DNA of 13,263 bases from RBG-16-66-20 sp039931635. GTDB lineage: Bacteria > Pseudomonadota > Gammaproteobacteria > Burkholderiales > SG8-39. The stretch lies in assembly GCA_039931635.1 (NCBI GenBank), contig JBDTRO010000087.1:1-13263 (forward strand). The letters run 5' to 3'. Under the pieces are notes generated by a model. That model ran no database searches, was not told where the DNA came from, and was given only the letters and a program-made list of their open reading frames with translations. The first letter of the stretch is position 1, and the number at the start of each line of letters is the position of its first letter. Shown in pieces: positions 1 to 6,347 of this stretch. The position numbers were made by a program, and so were the translations under genes.

Positions 1-458
1 AGGCGGCGTACCACGTGGGCAGGCAGGCCAACCGCATATTCACCGTGCCCTATGCCTCCTGCAAGGACTTCGACGACATCGGCGCCATGCTCGCCGAATA
101 CCGCAAGGGCCGCGCGGAAGCGGGGCTGGCGGCCGATGACGACGACCATGTCTACACGCTGCATACCCACGTCGCCCGCAGCGACGCGGAGGCGAAGGCG
201 CAATGCAAGCAGGCGTACGACCTGTACGTGGATACGCGCCTCTATGCGAAGAAACACCTCTACGAAGACATCATCGCCAACGGCATCTGCCTGTTCGGGT
301 CGGTAGACACGGTGGCGGCGAAGATGCGGCGGCTGCGGGAGATGGGCGTGCGGCACGTCGCTACGCTGCACAATTTCGGCGCCCTGGCGCCCGAGCTGGT
401 GGAGAGTTCGATGGCCCTGTTCGCGCGCGATGTGATGGAGAAACTCCGGGTACCATAG
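1..458 (+). CDS. LLM-class flavin-dependent oxidoreductase, C-terminal part (5' truncated)
   Basis: The reading frame is open from base 3 at the window edge, so the N-terminal half lies outside; about 151 residues are visible. An in-frame GTG at 15 is not taken as the start because the frame continues upstream. The visible part has the usual C-terminal pattern of luciferase-like monooxygenases: a variable helical stretch, a segment near LYEDIIANGICLFGS, then the 'GSVDTVAAKMRRLREMGVRH' helix, where this family checks barrel closure. Members use reduced FMN and O2 to oxygenate organic substrates; no substrate can be assigned. The stop is 15 bases before the VOC gene, so the two are probably co-transcribed. 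A second, complete LLM gene lies at 8308-9402. Family is fairly sure; function is unknown. Confidence 0.85.
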   Translation, partial: AAYHVGRQANRIFTVPYASCKDFDDIGAMLAEYRKGRAEAGLAADDDDHVYTLHTHVARSDAEAKAQCKQAYDLYVDTRLYAKKHLYEDIIANGICLFGSVDTVAAKMRRLREMGVRHVATLHNFGALAPELVESSMALFARDVMEKLRVP

Positions 459-462
459 CGTC

Positions 463-468
463 AGGAGG
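463..468 (+). promoter_or_regulatory. Shine-Dalgarno site of the VOC gene
   Basis: A perfect AGGAGG stands 5 bases before the ATG at 474, fixing this start. It lies in the 15-base gap after the preceding stop codon. Confidence 0.75.
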
Positions 469-473
469 CGACC

Positions 474-941
474 ATGCCACTGACCGAACTGAACCACTAT
501 TTCGTGCGCGCCAATGACCTGGAGGGCACCAAGGACTTCTACGTGAATGTCCTCGGCTTCGAGGTCATGCAGCGGCCGAATTTCCCGTTTCCCGGCTACT
601 GGCTGGGCGTCAACGGCAAGATCCAGGTGCACATGGGCCCGGCCGGCATCCCGAACCAGGAGATGTATTACCTGGGCACGCCGAAGAATGCCGCCACCGA
701 ATACTCCGGCGTGGTGGACCACATCGCCTTCCTTGCCAACGACCCGGAGGAATTCGTGCGGCGCTTCAAGACGCTCGGCATGAGCTTCCGGCCGCGCAGC
801 CTGCCGGAGTCGGAGCTGTTCCAGCTCTTCATCAAGGATCCCAACGGCATCACGATCGAACTCAACTTCTTCGGCATCAAGGAGGCGCCCGACTGGGGCG
901 GCGAGGACTACTCCAGGATGGCCCGCGTGGCCGGGGCATGA
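474..941 (+). CDS. VOC-family (glyoxalase/dioxygenase superfamily) protein
   Basis: A 155-residue single-chain vicinal-oxygen-chelate protein with two beta-alpha-beta-beta-beta modules (about residues 5-55 and 80-132). Likely metal ligands are H8 (LNHYFV), H53 (IQVHMG) or a neighbour, H83 (VVDHIAF) and E129 (ITIELNF). The H...H...E pattern is intact, so a divalent-metal enzyme is likely: lyase, isomerase or dioxygenase of the glyoxalase/type-I extradiol superfamily. Its length fits small glyoxalase-like members and is far below that of two-domain extradiol dioxygenases. Its stop overlaps the start of the next gene (ATGA at 938-941), so the two are translationally coupled. Placed beside a HsaA-like hydroxylase it may act on a hydroxylated ring or an unstable product; that is inference. 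Family is sure, reaction is not. Confidence 0.9.
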   Translation: MPLTELNHYFVRANDLEGTKDFYVNVLGFEVMQRPNFPFPGYWLGVNGKIQVHMGPAGIPNQEMYYLGTPKNAATEYSGVVDHIAFLANDPEEFVRRFKTLGMSFRPRSLPESELFQLFIKDPNGITIELNFFGIKEAPDWGGEDYSRMARVAGA

Positions 942-2146
942 ACGCTCCCGCCAAGGGGGCGCCCGGTTTTTCGGGCATCGCCTACGAGGAAGCGATGTCG
1001 CGCGCGCGCGCGCTGGTACCCGCCTTGCGCGAGCGTGCGGCGCGCAGCGAATCGGAGCGCATCATGCTGCCCGAGACGCTGGCCGACCTGCACCGCACGG
1101 GGCTGCTGCGGATCCTGCAGCCCAGGCGCTGGGGCGGGATGGAACTGGATTTCGTGTCGTACGTCGATATCCCCGGCGAGCTCGCGCGAGGCTGCGCTTC
1201 CACCGGCTGGAATACCGCCAACCTGCTGATTCATCACTGGATGTTGGCACTGTACGACGAGCGGGCGCAGGAGGAAGTCTGGGGCCAGAACCCCGACGCC
1301 CTGATCGCCTCCGGCATCGCCTATCCGCAGGGCCAGGGAAAGGCCTCGAAAGGCGGATTTATTGTGAGCGGGCGATGGAATTTTTCCAGCGGCGTGAATG
1401 TTTCCGATTGGAACATGCTCGCCGTCACCGTTCGCGATGGAGACAAGGTCGTCGATCACCGCATGTGCCTGCTGCACAAGTCGGAATACGAGGTCGTGGA
1501 CGACTGGCAGGTGCTGGGCATGCGCTCCACCGGCAGCATGACCGTGGTGGCGAAGGACGTTTTCGTGCCCGAGCACCGGGCGCTGTGCATGTACGAGGCG
1601 CGCGGCGGCAACCGGTTCCCCGGTGCGCGCGGAAACCCCCATCCGGTCTTCCGCGTGCCACTGTCCACCCTGGGCAGCCATGGCATCGGCGGTGCCGCGG
1701 CCGGCAATGCGCAAGCCGCGCTTGAGCGCAGCATCGAAGTCGTCAAGTCGCGCAGCACCAACTACACGGGCCTCAAGATGCGCGATTTCCAGGCCGTGCA
1801 GCTGCGCATCGGCGAGGCGGGCGCAAGAATCGAGGCGGCGCGCCAGCTCCTGCGCAACGATTGCCTGGAAGGCCAGGAGATCGCGAACCGCAACGTCATC
1901 GCCGATCCGGAGCGCAAGCTGCGCTTCAAGCGCAATCTCGCCTACGCCGTGAGCCTGTGCACCGAAGCGGTCGACATCCTGCACGCGATGGCGGGGGCCA
2001 ACGGCATCTACGACGGCTATCCGATCCAGCGCATCTTCCGCGACGCCCATGCGCTTGCCGGGCACTTCAGCTTCAGCACCGATGTCCAATTCTCAACCTG
2101 GGGTCTGGCCGCGCTGGGCGGCGAGATCGCCAATCCGACCTTGTAG
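938..2146 (+). CDS. Acyl-CoA-dehydrogenase-fold flavin monooxygenase (HsaA / HPAH-C2-like oxygenase component)
   Basis: 402 residues with the acyl-CoA dehydrogenase fold but the signatures of two-component aromatic hydroxylases. These include the N-terminal 'LPETLADLHRTGLLRILQPRRWGG' type region near residues 45-70, GRWNFSSGVNVSDW near 145, GMRSTGSMTVVAKDVFVPEHR near 190-210, and a C-terminal 'RIFRDAHALAGHFSF' segment near 365. In this group (HsaA, p-hydroxyphenylacetate hydroxylase C2, DszC/SfnC relatives) the protein takes FADH2 or FMNH2 from a separate reductase and hydroxylates with O2. No reductase gene is present in the window. The start ATG overlaps the VOC stop codon. The long open frame on the opposite strand is a high-GC shadow. 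An ordinary acyl-CoA dehydrogenase is less likely, since the HsaA-type motifs match better. Confidence 0.85.
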   Translation: MNAPAKGAPGFSGIAYEEAMSRARALVPALRERAARSESERIMLPETLADLHRTGLLRILQPRRWGGMELDFVSYVDIPGELARGCASTGWNTANLLIHHWMLALYDERAQEEVWGQNPDALIASGIAYPQGQGKASKGGFIVSGRWNFSSGVNVSDWNMLAVTVRDGDKVVDHRMCLLHKSEYEVVDDWQVLGMRSTGSMTVVAKDVFVPEHRALCMYEARGGNRFPGARGNPHPVFRVPLSTLGSHGIGGAAAGNAQAALERSIEVVKSRSTNYTGLKMRDFQAVQLRIGEAGARIEAARQLLRNDCLEGQEIANRNVIADPERKLRFKRNLAYAVSLCTEAVDILHAMAGANGIYDGYPIQRIFRDAHALAGHFSFSTDVQFSTWGLAALGGEIANPTL

Positions 2147-2150
2147 GAGG
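2145..2150 (+). promoter_or_regulatory. Shine-Dalgarno site selecting the GTG start at 2157
   Basis: AGGAGG overlaps the TAG stop of the upstream gene and sits 6 bases before the GTG at 2157. It favours that GTG over any in-frame start further upstream, and the resulting N-terminus is a textbook lipoprotein signal. Confidence 0.7.
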
Positions 2151-2156
2151 TTGCCG

Positions 2157-2423
2157 GTGAAAAAATTTCTGATACTTGCTTGCGCAGCAGCGCTGTCAGG
2201 GTGCGCCATGTCGGCGCAGAATTGCCAGAGCGCCGACTGGTACCGGCTCGGGTACCGCGACGGATACGAAGCGGCGCCCCCGAACAAGGGCTCAATGCTG
2301 AACACATACACCGCTGAATGCGCGGTGTACGCCGTCAAGCCGGATACCGATTCCTATGCCAAAGGCCTCGTTGTCGGGGCAGAGAACCGGTTGTACTGGT
2401 GGGGGCCTGCCGGCTGGCCGTAA
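2157..2423 (+). CDS. DUF2799-type small lipoprotein
   Basis: 88 residues from a GTG start. The N-terminus is basic (MKKF if the GTG is read as Met), followed by a hydrophobic stretch and the lipobox LSGC near residues 13-16, so it should be lipidated and membrane-anchored. The mature part holds the DUF2799 signature: a Cys followed by DWYRLGYRDGYEA, then a second Cys in TAECAVYAVKPDTDSYAKG, and a terminal aromatic/Gly segment (RLYWWGPAGWP). The function of the family is unknown. An upstream in-frame ATG at 2049 would bury the signal peptide and is rejected. It is the last gene of the first + strand unit and runs convergently into the next gene with only 3 bases between stops. Why it rides behind a catabolic hydroxylase is unclear. 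Confidence 0.8.
   Translation: MKKFLILACAAALSGCAMSAQNCQSADWYRLGYRDGYEAAPPNKGSMLNTYTAECAVYAVKPDTDSYAKGLVVGAENRLYWWGPAGWP
2307..2329 (+). other. Perfect 8-bp inverted repeat inside the DUF2799 gene
   Basis: TACACCGC and its exact complement GCGGTGTA flank a 7-base spacer. It lies within coding sequence, about 95 bases before the stop, and has no U-rich tail, so an intrinsic terminator is unlikely. It may be chance or a weak RNA structure near the end of the operon. Confidence 0.4.
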
Positions 2424-2426
2424 GAC

Positions 2427-3164
2427 TTACTTGAGAGTGGCGGCGGTTTGCCGGAGCTTGTCCGGTGTCTGTTCGCCCGCAAGCGGCGTTCCCGGAATCA
2501 GGAATTTGCCCATCGACAGCCCGCCGACCAGTACCGGTTCATAGCCGACCTCGCGTACGAGGCGCGAGGCGATCGCGATGGCGCCCGCGTCGTCGCCGGC
2601 CATTGGCATTCCCATGCGCCCGCCGTGCCGCTGTTGGGCATCCGCCATCTGCGAGTAACCGATCGCGTTGAAGGCGCGCACGATGCGCGCGCCCACCAGG
2701 TATTCCGCCGAGGCGAGGCCGGCACCCTTTTCGCGCGCCTGGGCCGCCATCTCGCCATCCCGCCCGGGAATGGGGTTGGACGCATCAACGACCACTTTGC
2801 CTTTGACCGAGTCCGCCAGGTCGCGGCCCAGCTGCGGCATCGCCGAATACGGCACCGCGAACAGCAGGACTTCGCCGAACGCCGCCGCGTCCTTCGACGT
2901 GCCCGCGCGGGCCTTGCCGCCGAGGCGGGCAGCCAAAGCCTTGTCGTGCTCGATATCGAGTGACGAAAACATGACTTCGTGCCCCGCCTTCAGCCATAGC
3001 CCGCCAAGGGTGCTGCCGATCCGGCCCGATCCGATGACGCCGATTTTGAGGGGCGCATTCTGGCCATGCGCGAGCGCGCAGGGCAGGGCGCCCAGCACGA
3101 GGCCCGCGGCGGCGGTGCGCAGGAAATCTCGTCGGTTCTGTTTCATGCCGTCATTTGTCTTCAT
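2427..3164 (-). CDS. Tat-exported NAD(P)-binding oxidoreductase (F420-reductase/COG2085-like Rossmann fold)
   Basis: 245 residues. The N-terminus carries a twin-arginine signal (NRRDFLR, R11-R12) followed by a hydrophobic AAAGLVLGALPCALA stretch and a likely cleavage site around residues 32-35. The mature part begins with a Rossmann fold (KIGVIGSGRIG, G45-x-G47-x-x-G50), then LLFAVPYSAM, VVDASNPIPGRDG and ARIVRAFNAIGYS, the arrangement of NADPH-dependent F420 reductase/COG2085 proteins. The C-terminus has VLVGGLSMGKFLIPGTPL. The substrate is unknown. The ATG at 3164 is chosen because AGGAGG (3171-3176 on this strand) lies 6 bases upstream; the internal ATG at codon 7 lacks such a site. It follows the amidohydrolase after 16 bases, so the two are probably co-transcribed. 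A nucleotide-dependent enzyme outside the cytoplasm would need tightly bound cofactor, as in Zymomonas GFOR. Confidence 0.85.
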   Translation of the reverse strand: MKTNDGMKQNRRDFLRTAAAGLVLGALPCALAHGQNAPLKIGVIGSGRIGSTLGGLWLKAGHEVMFSSLDIEHDKALAARLGGKARAGTSKDAAAFGEVLLFAVPYSAMPQLGRDLADSVKGKVVVDASNPIPGRDGEMAAQAREKGAGLASAEYLVGARIVRAFNAIGYSQMADAQQRHGGRMGMPMAGDDAGAIAIASRLVREVGYEPVLVGGLSMGKFLIPGTPLAGEQTPDKLRQTAATLK

Positions 3165-3170
3165 CGAATG

Positions 3171-3176
3171 CCTCCT
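3171..3176 (-). promoter_or_regulatory. Shine-Dalgarno site of the Tat-exported oxidoreductase
   Basis: On the - strand this reads AGGAGG, 6 bases before the ATG at 3164. It decides between the two nearby candidate start codons and sits in the 16-base gap after the amidohydrolase stop. Confidence 0.7.
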
Positions 3177-3180
3177 GTCG

Positions 3181-4164
3181 CTATGTTAGCCGCAGCAGCC
3201 GCGCGGCAGTGTTGCCCTTGATCAGGTTTTTTTCTTCCTGGGAAAGAAAATCAAGGCGATCGATCGTCGCGACCGGGTCGGTCAGCCCCATGTCAAAACA
3301 GTAGTCGGTCCCCAGCAGCACCCGGTCGGCGCCGACCAGGCGAACTAGGTTGGTGTTGATCCGGTCGTCGTGCCCGATGGTGTCGTAGCTGAAGCGGCGC
3401 AGGTATTCGCTCGGCATCCGCTTCATGTGCTTGAGTTCCGGGCGCACGCGGGTGCCGTGATCGAGGCGGCCGATCAGCCAGGGAAAGGTGCCGCCGGCAT
3501 GCGGCAGATTGACTTCGAGTTTCGGAAACGCATCCAGCACGCCGCCAAAGATCAGGCTCGCCGCCGCGACGCCGGTGTCGTAGGGATTGCCGAGCAGATT
3601 TTTCAGGTAATACCGTTTGGTGCGTTCGCGGCCGATGGTGTCGACCGGATGCAGGTACACCGCCCAGCCGAGTTCTTCGGCCTTCGCGTACACGTCCCAG
3701 AAGCGCTTTTCGTCCAGGTCGGCGCCGTTGACGTTGGTCGCAACGTACAGGCCGCGCATGCCGGGCAGCTTCGCGCAGCGCTCCAGTTCCTTCAGCGCCA
3801 GCTCCGGCGCCTGCATCGGCAGCATCGCCAGGCCGACAAACTGCTCCGGGTGCCGCTGGTGCGCCCCGCTGGCTGCATCGTTGTAGGCCTGCGCGAGCGC
3901 CAGGCCCAGGCCCGCGGAGGCCCAGTACACCATCGGCGTGGTGAGCGAGAGCGCCTGCAGGTTCACGCCCTGGCGGCGCATGCCCTGCAGCCGGAGATCG
4001 AGGCTCACGAACTCGTTGTCGAACGCATTGGTGATGTGCTCGGTCCGGACGGTGAATCCCTTTGGCGTGCGCTCGAGCCGCGCGCCTTCCTTCGGGCCGT
4101 CTTTCTCGAAGAGCCTGAGCCACTCCTCGGGATACCAGTGGGCGTGAATGTCTATCGTGCGCAT
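3181..4164 (-). CDS. Amidohydrolase, ACMSD-family decarboxylase/hydrolase
   Basis: 327 residues, a full-length Amidohydro_2 TIM barrel. The start is the N-terminal MRTIDIHAHWYPEEW, giving metal ligands H7 and H9; further expected ligands and catalytic residues are H172 (YLHPVD), H222 (NLPHAGG) and D287 (LLGTDYCFDMG). This is the pattern of 2-amino-3-carboxymuconate-6-semialdehyde decarboxylase and its relatives: gamma-resorcylate and 5-carboxyvanillate decarboxylases, and related hydratases. It is cytoplasmic and Zn- or Mn-dependent, and probably decarboxylates or hydrolyses a carboxylated cyclic or aromatic metabolite; which one cannot be told. No clear Shine-Dalgarno precedes the ATG, and a possible -10 box lies so close that the mRNA may be nearly leaderless. 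The frame stays open further upstream, antisense to the next gene, but that part has no protein-like features. Confidence 0.9.
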   Translation of the reverse strand: MRTIDIHAHWYPEEWLRLFEKDGPKEGARLERTPKGFTVRTEHITNAFDNEFVSLDLRLQGMRRQGVNLQALSLTTPMVYWASAGLGLALAQAYNDAASGAHQRHPEQFVGLAMLPMQAPELALKELERCAKLPGMRGLYVATNVNGADLDEKRFWDVYAKAEELGWAVYLHPVDTIGRERTKRYYLKNLLGNPYDTGVAAASLIFGGVLDAFPKLEVNLPHAGGTFPWLIGRLDHGTRVRPELKHMKRMPSEYLRRFSYDTIGHDDRINTNLVRLVGADRVLLGTDYCFDMGLTDPVATIDRLDFLSQEEKNLIKGNTAARLLRLT

Positions 4165-4206
4165 GGCGGCTCGCGTATTATTGCTTCCGGGAGGCAGGTG
4201 AATATT
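4165..4206. promoter_or_regulatory. Divergent promoter region between the amidohydrolase unit and the Gfo/Idh operon
   Basis: Only 42 bases separate the two divergent start codons, so both promoters must lie here or reach into the genes. TATTAT at 4176-4181 is a 5/6 match to a -10 box on the + strand, and the overlapping complement AATAAT (4177-4182) is a 5/6 match on the - strand. No convincing -35 hexamer accompanies either. The + gene has a plausible ribosome site (AGGTGA, 4196-4201, 5 bases before ATG 4207). I see no clear operator palindrome. Confidence 0.45.
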
Positions 4207-5283
4207 ATGAAGCAGATCGGCGTGGCCATCGTAGGCACGGGCTGGTGCGGTGGAATCCGCGCCGAAACCTGCGCCGCGCATCCGCTCGTGAAGAGCCTGC
4301 ACCTCGCGGAAACGCGACCGGACAGGCTTGAAGAAATTGCGGCGAAAACAAAGGCAAAAACAAAAACGGCGAAATACCAGGACCTGGTCGGGAATCCCGA
4401 CGTCGAGGCGGTCTACATATCCGCCACGCCCGAAGACACGCATTTCCCGATGGCGCGCGACTTCCTCGCCGCGGGCAAGCACGTGTTCCTCGAAAAACCG
4501 ATCGCGCTGGAGCTTTCTGAAGCGGATGCGTTGATTGAATTGTCCCGAAAGAACAAGCTTAAATTCACGATCGGCTACTCGCAGCGCTTCAATCCGAAGT
4601 TCGCCTACGTGCGCAAGGCGATCCGGGATGGCAGCATCGGCACGCCCGTGAGCGCGCTGGTCAGCCGGCACATCACGCGCAGCCTGGGCAAGAAAATCAG
4701 CGGCCGCATCAAGCTTTCGCCCGCGGCGATGGAATCGACGCACGACCTGGATTTCCTGCTCTGGTGCCTGGAGCCCGCGAAGCCGGTGCGCGTTTATTCG
4801 CAGGTCAACTACGGCGTGATGCGGGCAAGCACGGGTGCGCCGGTCGCCGATACGCAGTGGATCACCGTGACGATGGATTCCGGGCTGTCGTTCGTGGTCG
4901 GCGGCGGCTGGACGCTGCCGCCTGGCTACCCGAATTTCTCCACTACCTGGATCGAGATGGTCGGCACCGAAGGCGCGGTGATGGTGGACGACAGCCATCG
5001 CGACGTGGTGCTCAATACCATGGGCAAGGGCATGCAGCTGCCGATGTCGACCATGCCCGGGGAGACGGTGGAGCACACCTACGCCGGGCCGATGGCGGCC
5101 GAAACCGTGCATTTCCTTGAGGCCGTGGCGTACGACCGGCCTGTGATGGTGACGCCGGAGCACGCGCGCATGGTGATGGAGCTCTACATCGCCGCCGACC
5201 TTTCGGCTGAAAGCAATGCGCCGGTGGCGCTGCCCCTGGCATGGCCAAAAAAAATCCAAAGCGCATCGGCCTCGCGATCATAG
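4207..5283 (+). CDS. Gfo/Idh/MocA-family NAD(P)-dependent dehydrogenase (copy 1)
   Basis: 358 residues. Rossmann domain with GTGWCG at 10-15, the EKP motif (E96-K97-P98; the Lys is catalytic in the family), GYSQRF near 123-128, and an ESTHDLD segment at 176-182 that supplies the His/Asp of the active site. The C-terminal sheet domain carries DDSHRDVVLNT at 261-271. Family members oxidise or reduce sugars, inositols, cis-dihydrodiols (Pht4) or ring-fission semialdehydes (LigC). It is the first gene of a five-gene operon, and copy 2 shares its special motifs, suggesting tandem duplication. A lysine/threonine-rich insertion, A46-KTKAKTKTAK, comes from an A-rich patch at 4342-4374. The final ten codons overlap the next gene and contain an A_AAA_AAA slip site. 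The start is ATG 4207, not the far-upstream extension, because the Rossmann fold begins right after it. Confidence 0.92.
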   Translation: MKQIGVAIVGTGWCGGIRAETCAAHPLVKSLHLAETRPDRLEEIAAKTKAKTKTAKYQDLVGNPDVEAVYISATPEDTHFPMARDFLAAGKHVFLEKPIALELSEADALIELSRKNKLKFTIGYSQRFNPKFAYVRKAIRDGSIGTPVSALVSRHITRSLGKKISGRIKLSPAAMESTHDLDFLLWCLEPAKPVRVYSQVNYGVMRASTGAPVADTQWITVTMDSGLSFVVGGGWTLPPGYPNFSTTWIEMVGTEGAVMVDDSHRDVVLNTMGKGMQLPMSTMPGETVEHTYAGPMAAETVHFLEAVAYDRPVMVTPEHARMVMELYIAADLSAESNAPVALPLAWPKKIQSASASRS

Positions 5284-6347
5284 GCGCGGGGCGGGTCGGG
5301 CTGTTCCGCGGCGCAGTCGCCGCGCGGCATCCGATGGTGGATTTCATCGGTGTTTGCGACCTGAAGAAGGACCGGCGCGATCTCGTCGCTTCCAAAGTGA
5401 ACGCCGATTTCGTCACGGACGATTTTCAGGACCTGCTGAAAAGACCGGAAATCACGGCGGCGATCATTTCGACCGACGAGCACCTGCACGTAGAGCCGAT
5501 TCTTGCGGCGGTGGACCGCAAGCTCGCGCTGATGATCGAAAAGCCGCTCGCGACTGAATTGCATCAGTCGGAATTGGTCCTGGAGGCGATTCAAAAGTCC
5601 GGTGTGGATGCCGTCGTCGGCTACACGCAGCGCTTTCGAAGGCGCTGGCTTGCCGCCAAGGAGAAAGTCCGCACCGGGCAGCTGGGCGACGTGACCATGG
5701 TGACGTCGCGCGCCTTCATGAACCGCCTGGTCGCGCTGGACAACTACCGGCGCACCAGCGATCCGTCGAAAATCTCGCCGATGGTGATTTCCGGCACGCA
5801 CGCGCTCGACATCGTGATGTGGATGATGGAAGCCAAGCGTCCGGTAGAGGTCTACGCGCGTTCAGTGGACAAGGCGCTGGGCCCGATCTGCAAGGGCATC
5901 GACGCCACCGCGGGGCTGATCACGTTCGAGGACGGCAGCCTCTACCACGCGTCCATTTCCTGGGCGCTGCCGGTCGTCTGGCCGGGCGCGGTCTACAGCC
6001 TGGAGGTCGGCATTACCGGGACCGACGGCGTACTCACGATCGACGACACGCACCGCGACATCGTGCTCGCGACCGACAAGGCGCAAAGCGAAGGCTACGC
6101 GCCGGACGCGGCGCGGCGGGTGGATTTCCTCGGCAGCTACCCGCCCGGCGACATGGCGCTGGGCGAGCTGCGCGGCCCGATGCGCGAGGAAACCGAGCAG
6201 TGGCTGAACCGGATCTCCATGGGCCTCACGACCCAGCATGCAAGCGCGGCGGAAGCGCACAACCGCCTGATGCTGACCAAGGCGTTCGACCTGTCGGCGA
6301 AATTGAAGCGCGCGGTCCCATTGCCCATTACTTCGGAGGAAACATGA
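5241..6347 (+). CDS. Gfo/Idh/MocA-family NAD(P)-dependent dehydrogenase (copy 2)
   Basis: 368 residues: GAGRVG at 15-20, IEKPLA with catalytic K101, GYTQRFRRRW near 128-136, GTHALD at 185-190 supplying the active-site His/Asp, and DDTHRDIVLAT at 268-278, which matches DDSHRDVVLNT of copy 1. These shared positions, together with a common W-x-LP...E...GT-x-G stretch, show close paralogy. The ATG at 5241 lies 43 bases inside the previous gene in the -1 frame and has no visible Shine-Dalgarno, so translation probably depends on ribosomes leaving copy 1, by re-initiation or by frameshifting at the run of eight A. It is cytoplasmic and its substrate is unknown. The stop overlaps the start of the receptor gene (ATGA, 6344-6347). 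Confidence 0.92.
   Translation: MAKKNPKRIGLAIIGAGRVGLFRGAVAARHPMVDFIGVCDLKKDRRDLVASKVNADFVTDDFQDLLKRPEITAAIISTDEHLHVEPILAAVDRKLALMIEKPLATELHQSELVLEAIQKSGVDAVVGYTQRFRRRWLAAKEKVRTGQLGDVTMVTSRAFMNRLVALDNYRRTSDPSKISPMVISGTHALDIVMWMMEAKRPVEVYARSVDKALGPICKGIDATAGLITFEDGSLYHASISWALPVVWPGAVYSLEVGITGTDGVLTIDDTHRDIVLATDKAQSEGYAPDAARRVDFLGSYPPGDMALGELRGPMREETEQWLNRISMGLTTQHASAAEAHNRLMLTKAFDLSAKLKRAVPLPITSEET
5247..5254 (+). other. A8 run with in-phase A_AAA_AAA slippery heptamer
   Basis: In the frame of copy 1 the codons read CCA AAA AAA ATC, so the heptamer A AAA AAA (5247-5253) is in the exact phase needed for -1 slippage. A -1 slip continues with AAT in the frame of copy 2 and skips its ATG, giving a 713-residue fusion (349 + 364). 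A 7-bp GC stem with a CAGT loop (5307-5324) follows, but 53 bases downstream is further than a classical stimulator. The run also makes transcriptional slippage or an assembly indel possible. Confidence 0.5.

Noticed and set aside
961..976. GCCCG-GTTTTT-CGGGC hairpin just after ATG 938
   Set aside because: Short 5-bp stem in coding sequence with the T run in the loop, not after the stem; not a terminator.
999..1013. Alternating CG run near the start of the HsaA-like gene
   Set aside because: A 15-base run fully explained by Ser-Arg-Ala-Arg codons in a GC-rich gene; no second repeat or regulatory context.
908..2089. 393-codon open frame on the - strand opposite the HsaA-like gene
   Set aside because: Antisense shadow of a high-GC gene: composition is rich in His, Arg, Ala and Gly with no recognisable domain, and the + strand gene has clear family motifs.
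2419..2429. GTAAG-A-CTTAC inverted repeat at the 2423/2427 convergent junction
   Set aside because: The centre is one base, so no RNA hairpin can form, and there is no T run; it arises from the stop codon and the adjoining codons of the convergent gene.
3181..5259. 692-codon - strand frame extending the amidohydrolase upstream across Gfo/Idh copy 1
   Set aside because: Only the last 327 residues look like protein; the rest mirrors the divergent gene. The amidohydrolase starts naturally at MRTIDIHAH (4164).
3370..5283. 637-codon + strand frame extending Gfo/Idh copy 1 upstream
   Set aside because: The Rossmann fold begins at ATG 4207 with a ribosome site; the upstream part is antisense to the amidohydrolase and featureless.
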